From Marinobacter nitratireducens (GTDB taxonomy: Bacteria > Pseudomonadota > Gammaproteobacteria > Pseudomonadales > Oleiphilaceae), in the NCBI RefSeq assembly GCF_000708045.1, contig NZ_ANIE01000001.1, forward strand, positions 124,001 to 188,000: a DNA stretch of 64,000 nucleotides, given 5' to 3'. The notes under the pieces were generated by a model. The model made no database searches. It saw only the letters and a list, made by a program, of their open reading frames with translations, and was not told where the DNA came from. The first letter of the stretch is position 1. The number at the start of each line of letters is the position of its first letter. The position numbers were made by a program, and so were the translations under genes. Below are positions 15,026 to 24,059 of the stretch, piece after piece.

Positions 15026-16609
15026 TCAGCCAGCCAGGGCCGCTTCAGCACCTTCCTCGATCACACCTGACGTCTCACAAACATACTGCTCCGCATCAAA
15101 GCGCTTGGTCTGCTGACGGAACTGCCAGGTGAAGCCCGGCCAGAGTGTGGTGTTCTTTCCGTTCTCGTTGACATACCAGCTCTGACAGCCGGTCTGCCAG
15201 ACGGAGTCACCCAGTTTGGCGTGAATGGAGGCGTTGTATTCGCTGAACGCTTCCTCTTTGACTTCCACACTCTTCCACTGCCGGTGCTGCATCTTCTTGA
15301 TGGCATCCAGTACGTACTGAACCTGGGATTCAATCATGTAGACCATGGAGCTGTGGCCCAGACCAGTATTCGGTCCCATCAGCATGAAGAAGTTGGGGAA
15401 GCCGGCGATCGTGGTGCCTTTGTAGGCCTCCGCGCCCTCGCGCCATGCATCCAGCAAATCCTGTCCGCCACGGCCGAACACCATGCCGCGGGGAATCGGA
15501 TCCTGGGCCTTGAATCCGGTGCCGTAGACAATGCAGTCCACTTCCCGCTCATTGCCCTGGTTATCGACAATGACATTACCTTTTACTTCCCGGATGCCGT
15601 CGGTCAATACATCAACGTTGTCCTGGTCCAGCGCCGGGTAGTAGTTGTTGGAAATCAGAACCCGCTTGCAGCCGAAATGGAAATCCGGCGTGACCTTTTT
15701 ACGCAGTTCCTTGTCTTTGATCTGGTTGCGAATATGGCGACGTGCCTGCAACTCACCCACCTTGAGCAGGCGGGGATTGCCGACAAATCCCAGTACACGG
15801 CCTTCAAGCATCCAGTAGATGCTCTGACGGAACGCGTTCAGGGTCTGTGGGAATTTCCGGAACAAAGCCTTTTCAAGCGGACGGATTGCCCGGTCCGGCT
15901 TGGGCATGATCCAGGGCGGGGTGCGCTGGTACAGGTCAAGATGGCCTGCATCCTTGGCAATCTCCGGTACAAACTGGATCGCGGAGGCACCGGTGCCGAT
16001 GACCGCTACGCGCTTGCCCCGGAAGTCATAGTCGTGATCCCAGTCCTGGGAGTGGAAGCTGGCCCCGGTGAAAGTCTCGATGCCTTTGATCTCGGGGTAC
16101 GCCGGGGTGCTGAGCCCACCCATGCCGGACACCACGATATCAGCCTTCAGTTTCTTGAATTTAGGCAGGGTTTTATCGGAACGATCCAGCTCGTCACCGG
16201 GTTTCAGACCATTTTTCTGCATGTAAGCCCACAGTTTCGGGCTGTCACAGGTTTCGATGGTCCAGCCGGATGCCTTTTCATCCCAGCGCGCGCCGGCAAC
16301 GTGGGTATTCAGGCGAACGTGCTCCATCAGGCCGTATTTCTCGGCACAGTGCCGGAGGTAGGCCTGAATTTCCGGCTGGGGCGCGAACATGCGGCTCCAG
16401 TTGGGGTTCTGTTCGAAGGAGAAGGAATAGAGCGCTGACTGCACATCGCAGGCGCAACCCGGGTAATGGTTCTCGTGCCAGGTGCCGCCGACATCATCAC
16501 TCTGTTCAATGATCACAAAATCGTGAAAACCGGCTTCCTTGAGTTTGATGGCCATACCCAGGCCGGAAAAACCGGTACCGATGATGGCAATCTGTGCGTT
16601 ATCTGTCAT
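15026..16609 (-). CDS. flavin monooxygenase, Baeyer-Villiger type
   Basis: The 527-residue product begins with an FAD Rossmann motif (IAIIGTGFSGLG). It has the Baeyer-Villiger fingerprint FTGASFHSQDWDHDYDF (FxGxxxHxxxWD) near residue 160 and a second, NADPH-binding Rossmann motif (VAVIGTGASAIQ). The enzyme class inserts oxygen next to ketones; substrates cannot be read from sequence. Similar enzymes are often found in hydrocarbon- or lipid-using marine bacteria. The start at 16609 has AAGGAG 7 nt upstream. A TetR-family regulator gene is divergent, with two tandem dyads in the shared promoter, so substrate-responsive repression is likely. Confidence 0.88.
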   Translation of the reverse strand: MTDNAQIAIIGTGFSGLGMAIKLKEAGFHDFVIIEQSDDVGGTWHENHYPGCACDVQSALYSFSFEQNPNWSRMFAPQPEIQAYLRHCAEKYGLMEHVRLNTHVAGARWDEKASGWTIETCDSPKLWAYMQKNGLKPGDELDRSDKTLPKFKKLKADIVVSGMGGLSTPAYPEIKGIETFTGASFHSQDWDHDYDFRGKRVAVIGTGASAIQFVPEIAKDAGHLDLYQRTPPWIMPKPDRAIRPLEKALFRKFPQTLNAFRQSIYWMLEGRVLGFVGNPRLLKVGELQARRHIRNQIKDKELRKKVTPDFHFGCKRVLISNNYYPALDQDNVDVLTDGIREVKGNVIVDNQGNEREVDCIVYGTGFKAQDPIPRGMVFGRGGQDLLDAWREGAEAYKGTTIAGFPNFFMLMGPNTGLGHSSMVYMIESQVQYVLDAIKKMQHRQWKSVEVKEEAFSEYNASIHAKLGDSVWQTGCQSWYVNENGKNTTLWPGFTWQFRQQTKRFDAEQYVCETSGVIEEGAEAALAG

Positions 16610-16676
16610 TGCTGTTCTCCTTCAGAGACCCTTATGAGCCTTGCCTGTTATTGTCTAAGCGGCCAAACTGTGACCG

Positions 16677-16716
16677 GTAGACATATGTATACATGCAGAA
16701 GTAGACAGCTGTATAC
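16677..16716. promoter_or_regulatory. two tandem dyads, candidate TetR operators
   Basis: GTAGACATATGTATAC (16677-16692) and GTAGACAGCTGTATAC (16701-16716) differ at two of 16 positions, start 24 bp apart, and each is an imperfect palindrome of the form GTAnACA-NN-TGTnTAC. They lie in the 200-bp region between the divergent monooxygenase and TetR-regulator genes. Size and symmetry fit TetR-family binding sites. Assignment to this regulator is by position. Confidence 0.62.
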
Positions 16717-16811
16717 TCCCGGGTTCTGGATTGGCCCTGGCTGACAGGTGGTTGTCCTCACTGGCCTGCGGCTTCTGGTGTTTGGCAGATTGGGGTGAGG
16801 TAGGAGTAAAA

Positions 16812-17447
16812 GTGTTAAGCGGCGGAAAACTGAAACTGGTGCAGGCAGCACTGAGGTTGATAACAGATACCCGAAGCCTGACGTCCCTGGGGCTGCGGGA
16901 GCTTGCCCGTGAGGCTGGCCTGAACCCGAACACTTTCTACCGACACTTCAAAAATCTGGATGAATTCGGTCTTCAGGTGCTGGGATACATCGCCGAGGAC
17001 ATGAAATCGGGCGTCCGGCAGCTACGGCAGATGGCCGACACCTCCGAACAGGCCTCCCACGATACCGTGGCATTCGTGTACAGCTACTTTCTCTCGAACC
17101 CGGCCGCCACGACCGTGGCCGTTCGCGAACTGCACGGCCCCTCACCGGTTCTTCGGAGAGCCCTCGAGGCGCAGCTCAATGCCAGTGCCCGGGAGATGGC
17201 GGAGGATATTCTGGAAAGGGAGCTGGTTGCGGGTGTTACGCCGGAGGTTATCCACGAAATTTCCCACATGACCATCCGCTACATCCTGTTCCGGGCGATG
17301 GACTACATCGAGAAGCCTGAGCAGCGGGAAGTGATTCAAAAGGAAACCGAGCGCTTCATCAATCGCCAGTTCAGAGGCGCAATGGTGGAACACTTGGAGG
17401 AGCTGGATCTGCACGCCCTCACCCGCGACCGGCAATCGCAGGCATAA
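16812..17447 (+). CDS. TetR-family regulator, FabR-like helix-turn-helix
   Basis: The 211-residue product starts at a GTG at 16812 preceded by AGGAG (16802-16806). A longer frame from 16731 would add 27 unrelated residues. The DNA-binding helix-turn-helix reads SLGLRELAREAGLNPNTFYR then HFKNLDEFGL, very similar to the FabR/DesT group that senses fatty acyl compounds. The ligand-binding half is all helical. It is divergent from the Baeyer-Villiger monooxygenase gene and probably represses it through the tandem dyads at 16677-16716. Acyl-type ligand sensing is inferred from the helix-turn-helix only. Confidence 0.85.
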   Translation: MLSGGKLKLVQAALRLITDTRSLTSLGLRELAREAGLNPNTFYRHFKNLDEFGLQVLGYIAEDMKSGVRQLRQMADTSEQASHDTVAFVYSYFLSNPAATTVAVRELHGPSPVLRRALEAQLNASAREMAEDILERELVAGVTPEVIHEISHMTIRYILFRAMDYIEKPEQREVIQKETERFINRQFRGAMVEHLEELDLHALTRDRQSQA

Positions 17448-17476
17448 AAAAGCCGCAGGCTTTCAGCTCTGCGGCA
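17446..17476 (-). terminator. intrinsic terminator of the old yellow enzyme gene
   Basis: GCCGCAG (17453-17459) pairs with CTGCGGC (17470-17476). Read on the minus strand, the hairpin is followed by a run of six T. It lies 21 bp after the stop codon at 17497. Confidence 0.75.
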
Positions 17477-17496
17477 CAGCGGGATCTACAACGCGA

Positions 17497-18609
17497 TCAA
17501 TACAGTTTGGTCAGTGATTTCTTGGCGAAAGAGTCGACCTCGTCGAGGCGTCCTTCTTTCACTTTTACCAGCCACTCAGGGTCCTGCAGCAGGGCCCGGC
17601 CAACGGCGATCAGCTCGAACTCGTGGTTGTTCATGCGCTCCACGAGTTCGTCGATGCCGGCTTTTTCCACCGCATCCTTCTTGCTGGCAAAGGTGCCACT
17701 GATGAAATCTTCAGTCAGGCCAACGCTGCCCACAGACATAGTCGGTACGCCGGTCAGTTTCTGGGTCCAGCCGGCCAGGTTCAGGTCAGAGCCCTCAAAT
17801 TCCGGCTCCCAGAAGCGACGGGTGGATGCGTGGAAGATATCCACACCCGCTTCCACCAGCGGCTTCAGGAAGCGCTCAAGTTCTTCCGGACTGTTCACCA
17901 GTTTCGCTTCATAGTCCTGCTGTTTCCATTGGGAGAAACGCAACATAACCGGAAAATCCGGGCCGACGCGGTGGCGCACTTCCTCAACAATCTCGACCAC
18001 AAAACGCAGACGGTTTTCCAGGCTGCCGCCGTACTCGTCGTCGCGCTGGTTGGTGCCCTCCCACAGGAACTGGTCCAGTAGGTATCCATGAGCGCCGTGG
18101 ATTTCAACGCCGTCGAAACCGATGGCCTTGGCGTCCTGGGCGGCATCACCAAAAGCTTTGATCACGTCCTGGATGTCTTCTTTGGTCATCGCCTTGCCGT
18201 TGGGCTTGCCCGGTGCGAACAGGCCAGACGGGCTGTAGCCGGGAGCGGAAGGATCCGGCTCGGTGCCCTCTTTGCGCACAGCGCCCACGTGCCAAAGCTG
18301 CGGGAAGATGGTTCCGCCCGCCTCATGCACGGCATCCACCACCTTTTTCCAACCCGCCAGGGCTTCTTCACCGTGGAACGCCGGCACGTTGGGGTAGCCA
18401 TTGGCACCCGGGTGATTCACCGTGGTGCCTTCGGTAATGATCATGCCCACGCCCGCCTCGGCACGACGGCGGTAGTAATCCACTACGTTCTCGCCCGGAA
18501 CCCCGTTTGGAGAAAAGTTACGGGTCATTGGAGCCATGGCCACGCGATTGCGTAGCTTGAGGTTGTGAATTTCAAACGGCTCAAACATAGGACCAAGATT
18601 CATGCTCAT
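17497..18609 (-). CDS. NADH:flavin oxidoreductase, old yellow enzyme family
   Basis: The product (about 370 residues from ATG 18609; ATGs at 18627 and 18603 are alternatives) has the OYE barrel motifs: LRNRVAMAPMTRNFSPNG, PQLWHVGAVR, the flavin/substrate-site HGAHGYLLDQFL followed by NQRDDEYGG, and VGRALLQDPEW at the phosphate-binding end. The family reduces activated C=C bonds of enones, quinone-like compounds or nitro compounds with FMN. A divergent HxlR-type regulator and three direct repeats in the shared promoter suggest induction by electrophiles or quinones, as for known HxlR regulators such as YodB. The natural substrate is not known. Confidence 0.9.
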   Translation of the reverse strand: MSMNLGPMFEPFEIHNLKLRNRVAMAPMTRNFSPNGVPGENVVDYYRRRAEAGVGMIITEGTTVNHPGANGYPNVPAFHGEEALAGWKKVVDAVHEAGGTIFPQLWHVGAVRKEGTEPDPSAPGYSPSGLFAPGKPNGKAMTKEDIQDVIKAFGDAAQDAKAIGFDGVEIHGAHGYLLDQFLWEGTNQRDDEYGGSLENRLRFVVEIVEEVRHRVGPDFPVMLRFSQWKQQDYEAKLVNSPEELERFLKPLVEAGVDIFHASTRRFWEPEFEGSDLNLAGWTQKLTGVPTMSVGSVGLTEDFISGTFASKKDAVEKAGIDELVERMNNHEFELIAVGRALLQDPEWLVKVKEGRLDEVDSFAKKSLTKLY

Positions 18610-18617
18610 GATAGTGT

Positions 18618-18683
18618 GCAACCTCATTAATTTGGTTTCGTAAAGCAACCCTATTAAATCTGGTTTTAAGATGCAACCCTATT
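18618..18683. promoter_or_regulatory. three direct repeats, candidate HxlR binding sites
   Basis: GCAACCTCATT (18618-18628), GCAACCCTATT (18645-18655) and GCAACCCTATT (18673-18683) recur at 27- and 28-bp intervals. They fill the 90-bp space between the divergent old yellow enzyme and HxlR genes. The last copy lies 17 bp before the HxlR start. The first overlaps the leader of the enzyme gene. Direct repeats rather than a single palindrome suggest cooperative binding on one side of the DNA. Confidence 0.62.
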
Positions 18684-18699
18684 CGGTACACTTACCTAC

Positions 18700-19170
18700 A
18701 TGGCCAGAAAACGTTTTGATGATTCCAATTGCTCCGTCGCTCGCGCTCTCAATGAAGTTGGCGACTGGTGGTCCCTGCTGATCGTGCTGCACGCCATGTA
18801 CGGTACCCGCCGATTCGTGGACTTCCAGCAACAACTGGGCATCGCCAAGAACATCCTGTGCGACCGCCTTGCCCGCCTTGTGGATAACGAGGTGCTTCGG
18901 AAAGTGGATGTGGGCGAACACGGCTCCCGCTTCGAATACCGCCTTACCGAAAAAGGCAGGGATCTGTTCCCGCTTGTTGTCGCGCTTCGGCAATGGGGCG
19001 ACAAATGGAATCCCTCTCCGGAACAGACACCACTGGACCTGCGTGATCGCGCAACCGGTCGCCCCATTCATACCGTTGGCGTTCAGGATGCCGACGGTAA
19101 CCCGCTGTCCATCCGCGACGTCTTCATACCCGAAGCCGAGAGCACCGACAGCAAGAAAAACACCGCCTGA
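18700..19170 (+). CDS. HxlR-family transcriptional regulator
   Basis: The 156-residue product has the HxlR winged helix: an N-terminal NCSVARALNEVGDWWSLLIV (the family's conserved Cys is here Cys11), RRFVDFQQQLGIAKNILCDR for the recognition helix, and wing RFEYRLTEKGRDLFPLVVAL. The Cys near the N-terminus is the redox- or quinone-sensing residue in studied members. It is longer at the C-terminus than the minimal family (about 40 extra residues). It is divergent from an old yellow enzyme gene, its probable target. A strong hairpin (19152-19205) closes the gene. Confidence 0.9.
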   Translation: MARKRFDDSNCSVARALNEVGDWWSLLIVLHAMYGTRRFVDFQQQLGIAKNILCDRLARLVDNEVLRKVDVGEHGSRFEYRLTEKGRDLFPLVVALRQWGDKWNPSPEQTPLDLRDRATGRPIHTVGVQDADGNPLSIRDVFIPEAESTDSKKNTA

Positions 19171-19205
19171 CAATCCGTAGTGCCGTCCTCACGGTGTTTT
19201 TCTTG
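19152..19205 (+). terminator. intrinsic terminator after the HxlR gene
   Basis: CAAGAAAAACACCG (19152-19165) and its perfect reverse complement (19192-19205) can form a 14-bp stem. The left arm lies inside the last codons of the gene, and the right arm contains a five-T run. Confidence 0.65.
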
Positions 19206-19327
19206 AGCTGAATCAAGACTTGCCCTGAACCAGGGCCACTGGCAAGCGATTCTTGCGCCAAATCAAGTTTCCGGATTCCCGCGTCATTAACCTGTAGCCA
19301 TTACTGATTCTGGTGAAGGAGATGACA

Positions 19328-20041
19328 ATGTCCCGTAAATTCAAACTCTGTGCCCTGGCTGCCGGTCTGCTCGCAGCTGCCCCCCTCGCCCAAGCCTTCG
19401 ACGGTGGCGATTTCATTCTGCGTGCAGGTGTGGTGCATGTGGCACCGGATGATTCCAGTGAGTCCATCACGGTCGGCGGCGCTCCGCTTCTTGGCGCAGG
19501 CGTTGACTCAAAGGTGACCGTTGACGACAACAGCCAGCTGGGGCTGCGTGCAACCTACATGTTCACCGATCACATCGGCCTCGGTGTATTGGGCGCGACT
19601 CCGTTCAAGCACAACATCAACGGTGGGGGTGATATTCCCAACGACGTCAAGCTCGGGGAAACCAAGCACCTTCCCCCGACCGTGACACTGCAGTATTTCC
19701 CGATGGCGAGCTCATCCAAACTGCAGCCCTTCGTGGGCGTTGGTGTGAACTACACCATCTTCTTTGAAGAAAAAACCACGTCGAACCTGGACGGCGCCCT
19801 GGGTGTCGGCTCCAGCGAGCTCGAACTGGACGACAGCGTTGGTGTGGCCCTGGAGGCCGGTCTGGATTACATGCTGAGTGACAACTTCGGCCTGAACGCG
19901 GCCATCTGGTGGGCGGACATCAACACCGACGCAAAAGTGAAAGTCTACGACGGTGCCGGTAACTACTTGGCTGAAACCGATGAGTTCGAAGTGGAAATCG
20001 ACCCGATGGTCTACATGGTCGGCTTCACTTACAAATTCTGA
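19328..20041 (+). CDS. OmpW-family outer-membrane porin
   Basis: From the ATG at 19328 (GAAGGAG upstream) the 237-residue product has a signal peptide ending PLAQA. An eight-stranded beta-barrel follows with the OmpW pattern: an acidic N-terminus GGDFILRAGVVHVAPDDSS, TYMFTDHIGLGVLGATPFKH, LQYFPMASSSKLQPFVGVGV and a terminal aromatic strand MVYMVGFTYKF with C-terminal Phe. The family includes AlkL, which admits alkanes. With two alkane- or ketone-type monooxygenases in the window, hydrophobic-substrate uptake is a reasonable but unproved role. It is a single-gene unit closed by a terminator at 20101. Confidence 0.9.
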   Translation: MSRKFKLCALAAGLLAAAPLAQAFDGGDFILRAGVVHVAPDDSSESITVGGAPLLGAGVDSKVTVDDNSQLGLRATYMFTDHIGLGVLGATPFKHNINGGGDIPNDVKLGETKHLPPTVTLQYFPMASSSKLQPFVGVGVNYTIFFEEKTTSNLDGALGVGSSELELDDSVGVALEAGLDYMLSDNFGLNAAIWWADINTDAKVKVYDGAGNYLAETDEFEVEIDPMVYMVGFTYKF

Positions 20042-20100
20042 TCCCCGTGCCTCCGGCAGCCTCCATGGTCTGTGGGCTGCCGGAAGGTGCGTTCTCCTGT

Positions 20101-20124
20101 GCGGGGCTTCGGCCCCGCCTTTTT
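20101..20124 (+). terminator. intrinsic terminator after the ompW-type gene
   Basis: GCGGGGCTTCGGCCCCGC forms a UUCG-capped hairpin followed by five T. It lies 60 bp after the OmpW stop codon and just before the end of the convergent helicase gene. Confidence 0.85.
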
Positions 20125-20129
20125 ATACG

Positions 20130-21473
20130 TCAGGCACTCTGCCGACGAGCACCGCTACGCTGCTGACCACCCGCACGACCACGCCCGCCATTATTGCTGC
20201 GGCCAGCCGACTTGGCAGCATTACCCGGTTTGCCGTTGCCACTGCGACCCTGCCCTGGCTTGCCACCGTTAGTGCCGCGACCCGCATTACGGTTTCTCGC
20301 CTTGCTGGGATCAGCCTTCGCCTTCGGCTTCAACGGCAGATTGTTCTTCGGCTCAAAACCTTCGATTTCCTTGCGGGGAAGCTGCTTCTTGATGAGCTTT
20401 TCGATACCCGCCAGCAGCTTGCCTTCGTCAGCACAAACCAGTGACAACGCATGGCCGCGCTCGCCGGCGCGACCGGTACGGCCGATACGGTGGACATAGT
20501 CTTCCGGTACGTTCGGCAACTCGAAGTTCACTACCTGGGGTAACTGTTTGATATCCAGGCCCCGGGCCGCAATATCAGTGGCAACCAGTACCCGGACTTC
20601 GCCGGCCTTGAAGTTCGCCAGGGCGCGGGTACGAGCGCCCTGGGATTTATTGCCGTGAATGGCCGCGGCGGTGATACCGTCCTTTTCCAGTTTCTGGGTC
20701 AGGCGGTTGGCGCCGTGTTTGGTGCGGGTGAACACCAGCACCTGTTCCCAGCTGTTGTCCCGAACCAGCTTGCTCAACAGCGCGCTTTTCTGACTCTGAT
20801 CCACTGGGTAAACCGACTGTTTCACCGTTTCCGCTGTGGTATTCCGGGCAGCCACTTCAACCTGAACCGGGTTATTCAACAGACCCTGTGCCAGCTTGCG
20901 GATATCACTGGAGAAGGTTGCCGAAAACAGCAGGTTCTGACGTTTGGCTGGCAGCAGATCCAGGACTTTACGAATGTCGCGAATGAAGCCCATGTCCAGC
21001 ATACGGTCGGCTTCGTCCAGAACCAGGATTTCCACTTCGTTGAAGCGCACGGCGTTCTGCTGATACAGATCGAGCAGCCGGCCCGGCGTCGCCACCAGCA
21101 CATCCAGCCCCTTGCGCAGTTTCATCATCTGCGGGTTGATTTTCACGCCACCGAAAACCACTGCGGATTTCGTGGGGATATACCGGCTATAGAGGTTCAC
21201 ACTGTCATGAACCTGGGCAGCCAATTCACGGGTTGGCGCCAGGATCAGCGCCCTGGGGCCCTTGCCCTGACGCGGTTTCTCACCCAGCCGCTGGAGCAAA
21301 GGCAAAGTGAAACCAGCCGTTTTCCCGGTACCGGTCTGGGCAGCCGCCATGACGTCCTTGCCGGATAGTACGGCGGGAATGGCCTGCTGCTGAATGGGGG
21401 ATGGGGTTTCATAACCCTGATCGCTGGTGGCACGCACCAACTGCTCGGACAAACCGAGGGAAGAAAAACTCAT
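20130..21473 (-). CDS. rhlE: DEAD-box RNA helicase RhlE
   Basis: The 447-residue product has all DEAD-box motifs in order: Q motif ([12 protein letters not shown]), [49 protein letters not shown] and [13 protein letters not shown]. The C-terminal 90 residues are a basic Gly/Asn/Arg-rich tail for RNA binding, as in RhlE. RhlE-type helicases act in ribosome assembly and RNA turnover. The start at 21473 gives the standard N-terminus ([15 protein letters not shown]). It is a monocistronic gene. Confidence 0.93.
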   Translation of the reverse strand: MSFSSLGLSEQLVRATSDQGYETPSPIQQQAIPAVLSGKDVMAAAQTGTGKTAGFTLPLLQRLGEKPRQGKGPRALILAPTRELAAQVHDSVNLYSRYIPTKSAVVFGGVKINPQMMKLRKGLDVLVATPGRLLDLYQQNAVRFNEVEILVLDEADRMLDMGFIRDIRKVLDLLPAKRQNLLFSATFSSDIRKLAQGLLNNPVQVEVAARNTTAETVKQSVYPVDQSQKSALLSKLVRDNSWEQVLVFTRTKHGANRLTQKLEKDGITAAAIHGNKSQGARTRALANFKAGEVRVLVATDIAARGLDIKQLPQVVNFELPNVPEDYVHRIGRTGRAGERGHALSLVCADEGKLLAGIEKLIKKQLPRKEIEGFEPKNNLPLKPKAKADPSKARNRNAGRGTNGGKPGQGRSGNGKPGNAAKSAGRSNNGGRGRAGGQQRSGARRQSA

Positions 21474-21788
21474 ATAAGATCAACTCTTGATTACTCTGCC
21501 TCCACGAACACCACGATTGGCGAATGCGGGCAGATGCCATGACTACACATGGACGATAAAGACGACTACGGTCACGCGCCGTTTTCGGGGTGACGTCCTC
21601 TGACAGGTCGTATGGATGGTTCGCACAGGGCTTTCAGATGCCGGATAATGCGGAATCCCTAGAGGCAGGATGCGGGCACAGTACCAGAGCTCAGGGCCTT
21701 TAGCTATAGGTGTTTATATAACGGCGCCAGGGAACTTACTATAGCGAAGTCCGTCTGAGGCGCTACCAGTCCCGACAATGGATCCCCT
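21474..21788. other. 315-bp gap, leader region of two divergent genes
   Basis: This stretch separates the divergent rhlE and membrane-TlpA genes. I see no open frame with protein-like composition and no strong hairpin or repeat. It presumably holds both promoters and the long leader usual for RhlE-type genes. Confidence 0.4.
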
Positions 21789-22607
21789 ATGCACAGTGTC
21801 AATCTCGGCCCCGTGAGCCTGTCTATCGGCCACCTGCTCCTCATCCTCGCCTTTGTTCTTGCCCTGCTGATCGCTGGCATTCTAGGTCGGCGCTACCAGG
21901 TCAGAGTCGCGGGTTACGTCGGAGATATTTTTATATCGGCCATGGTGGTGGCCCGCATTGGCTTCGTTGTCGGGTATTTTGAGCACTATCAGGACAATCT
22001 GATGGGGATCATCGATATCCGTGACGGCGGGTTCGATGTGGTCTGGGGGATCGCTGGCGCTCTCGCCAGCGGGGCCTATCTGCTATGGCGCCATGCGCAC
22101 ATCCGACGCCCCCTTGCGATCGCAGCATCATCCGGCCTGGTTTTCTGGGCAGCAACAGCCGGGATCATCGGCATGATTGAGCACCAGGCACGAGGCCTGC
22201 CACCCGTCGCGCTGACGTCCATGGAGAATGAAACCGTTGCGCTCAAGCGTCTCGCCGAAGGCCGGCCCATGGTGATCAATCTGTGGGCCACGTGGTGCCC
22301 ACCCTGTATCCGGGAAATGCCGGTTCTTGAAGAAGCCCAGGGCCGCTACCCGGACGTCCGCTTCGTATTCGCCAATCAAAGGGAACAGCCAGAAACCATC
22401 CGACGATTCCTCGAAAAACAGGGGCTGATTCTGGACAACCTGTATCGGGATACCAACGCCGACCTGGCTCGTGCGGTTGGAGGAAATGGCCTGCCTACTA
22501 CCTTGTTCTATCGTTCAGACGGCACTCTGGTGGACAGCCACATGGGTGAACTTTCCCATGCCACTCTGGCACAAGGTCTGGAGAAAATCAGGACAGTGCC
22601 ACAGTAA
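21789..22607 (+). CDS. Lgt-like membrane domain fused to a TlpA-type thioredoxin
   Basis: The 272-residue product has four membrane segments in its first 130 residues. They resemble part of prolipoprotein diacylglyceryl transferase (VVARIGFVVGYFEHYQDNL, GGFDVVWGIAGAL), without its catalytic residues. A periplasmic TlpA/ResA-like thioredoxin domain follows with WCPPC at residues 169-173 (in NLWATWCPPCIREMPVLEE) and a cis-Pro segment GLPTTLFY. Such fusions probably pass electrons to periplasmic disulphides. The last 20 nt overlap the convergent permease gene. Partners for its reduction are not in the window. Confidence 0.85.
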   Translation: MHSVNLGPVSLSIGHLLLILAFVLALLIAGILGRRYQVRVAGYVGDIFISAMVVARIGFVVGYFEHYQDNLMGIIDIRDGGFDVVWGIAGALASGAYLLWRHAHIRRPLAIAASSGLVFWAATAGIIGMIEHQARGLPPVALTSMENETVALKRLAEGRPMVINLWATWCPPCIREMPVLEEAQGRYPDVRFVFANQREQPETIRRFLEKQGLILDNLYRDTNADLARAVGGNGLPTTLFYRSDGTLVDSHMGELSHATLAQGLEKIRTVPQ

Positions 22608-23892
22608 GGCCAGCCCCCAGACCGCTGGCAACCGCAAGGCCAGATAACGACAACCAGAGACTCCACCGCAGCGACGCATCCACGGCACGATACCCGGTCA
22701 ATCGTTCCATGATCAGAGCATTGGCGGCAAACGGTGTACCAAACGCCGTTATCCCCCAACCTGTCACCATCACAATGCCCAGGCCGATCAGCACGCTATC
22801 GGGCCAGATGGAACCAAGGATACCTCCGGTGAGGGTGCCCACGACAATCGGATTTACACCAGCCAGACCAGCCAGAAAGAAGAACCAGGGCACGCAGGCC
22901 GCCAACATTGGCCAGATCCAGCCGGGCAGGTTCAAAGAATCCGGAATCTGCCCCAGCACCACACCACTGATGACAGCACCGATAAAGGCGGAACCACCCA
23001 CAATCGCCAGCTCATTGCTGACGTTGGCCATATTGGTTAACGGAGGGTTGGTTCCACGGCTCCAGGCCATCAACCGACTCCCGATCACGGCGCCCATGCA
23101 ACTCAGGGTAACCGCATGGGCATAACTGAACTGGAACTGATGGCTCAGCACAAAAACGCCTATGCAGATAGCCAGGATCAAACCCGAAAACCGGGCCCAA
23201 GTGGGCTTCCCGGCCTGGATCTCGCCTACCTGCCGTTCGGAGGCAGGCTCTGATTCCCGGAATATCAACCCGACCAGGATCATTGCAATTGCGAAAGGAA
23301 TGGCCAATGACAGGAGATGGAAACTCGCCAAACCCGGCAACAGAGTGAGGGTCAACACCACGGAAATCGAAAGCGGTGAAAATATCGGCGAGGCCCCAAA
23401 TCCCCTCAATACAGCCCGAGTGGCGTTTCGAGTGGCTACCGAGTCTCCCTCCTTTCGGATTCGTTCCCCCACCAGACTCCCGACCACCGCCACCGAACCG
23501 AAGTTTAACGGAACAGATACCAGGGCCGTACCGAAAGCAAGACTCACGTAACGGTGGCCCGGCTTGCCAGAAAAAAGGCTGGCCGAGATTCGTTGAAGAT
23601 CGCCGGATCGCCCCAACACCGATGACAGCAACATCACAGACAGGATAAGGCCGGCCAAACGGGTCATGTTGGTCACAGCGTCCTCCAATAGGGTTGGGTC
23701 CTTCCCCAAGGCATAGGTGCCCATCAGAATCGCAATGGTGAACACCGCCTTCGGTACCCGCCTCAGATCCCGCCAACCAAGCGTCACCGCCAGCCCGACG
23801 GAAACGGCACCAAGGAGGACCATGCCCGGCAGCAGTGACAGTAACGCAGCAAACAGGGCAACGTAGGCAAGTAGCGAGCGAAATATCTGCAA
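22588..23892 (-). CDS. multi-span membrane permease, substrate unknown
   Basis: The 434-residue product has about ten to twelve membrane segments, including LIFRESEPASERQ as a cytoplasmic loop in the middle. Glycine/proline-broken helices (SVPLNFGSVAVVGSLVGERI and GFGASPIFSPLSISVVLTL) sit in two halves, which recalls ion-transporter or TRAP/ArsB-type inverted repeats. The likely start is a TTG at 23892 with GGAG 8 nt upstream. No substrate can be assigned. It lies convergent to the TlpA-type gene and divergent from mltF. Confidence 0.65.
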   Translation of the reverse strand: MQIFRSLLAYVALFAALLSLLPGMVLLGAVSVGLAVTLGWRDLRRVPKAVFTIAILMGTYALGKDPTLLEDAVTNMTRLAGLILSVMLLSSVLGRSGDLQRISASLFSGKPGHRYVSLAFGTALVSVPLNFGSVAVVGSLVGERIRKEGDSVATRNATRAVLRGFGASPIFSPLSISVVLTLTLLPGLASFHLLSLAIPFAIAMILVGLIFRESEPASERQVGEIQAGKPTWARFSGLILAICIGVFVLSHQFQFSYAHAVTLSCMGAVIGSRLMAWSRGTNPPLTNMANVSNELAIVGGSAFIGAVISGVVLGQIPDSLNLPGWIWPMLAACVPWFFFLAGLAGVNPIVVGTLTGGILGSIWPDSVLIGLGIVMVTGWGITAFGTPFAANALIMERLTGYRAVDASLRWSLWLSLSGLAVASGLGAGLTVALS

Positions 23893-24059
23893 GTTGAACT
23901 CCAGGATTGGCCTTACCTGATACTAAGGAAGCTATCCAGATTTCTCCATCAGCAATTTGTCGCGATAGCAGACCGCCACACAGGGGACATGAATCCAATC
24001 CGGAAATCTGCGAGTATCCTTATAGGTATAAATACCTAGAAGAGAATAATGACGGAGTT

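Noticed and set aside
15221..16438. 405-codon plus-strand open frame inside the Baeyer-Villiger gene
   Set aside because: It is the antisense shadow of a well-conserved monooxygenase; composition follows the complementary strand and no motif or ribosome site supports it.
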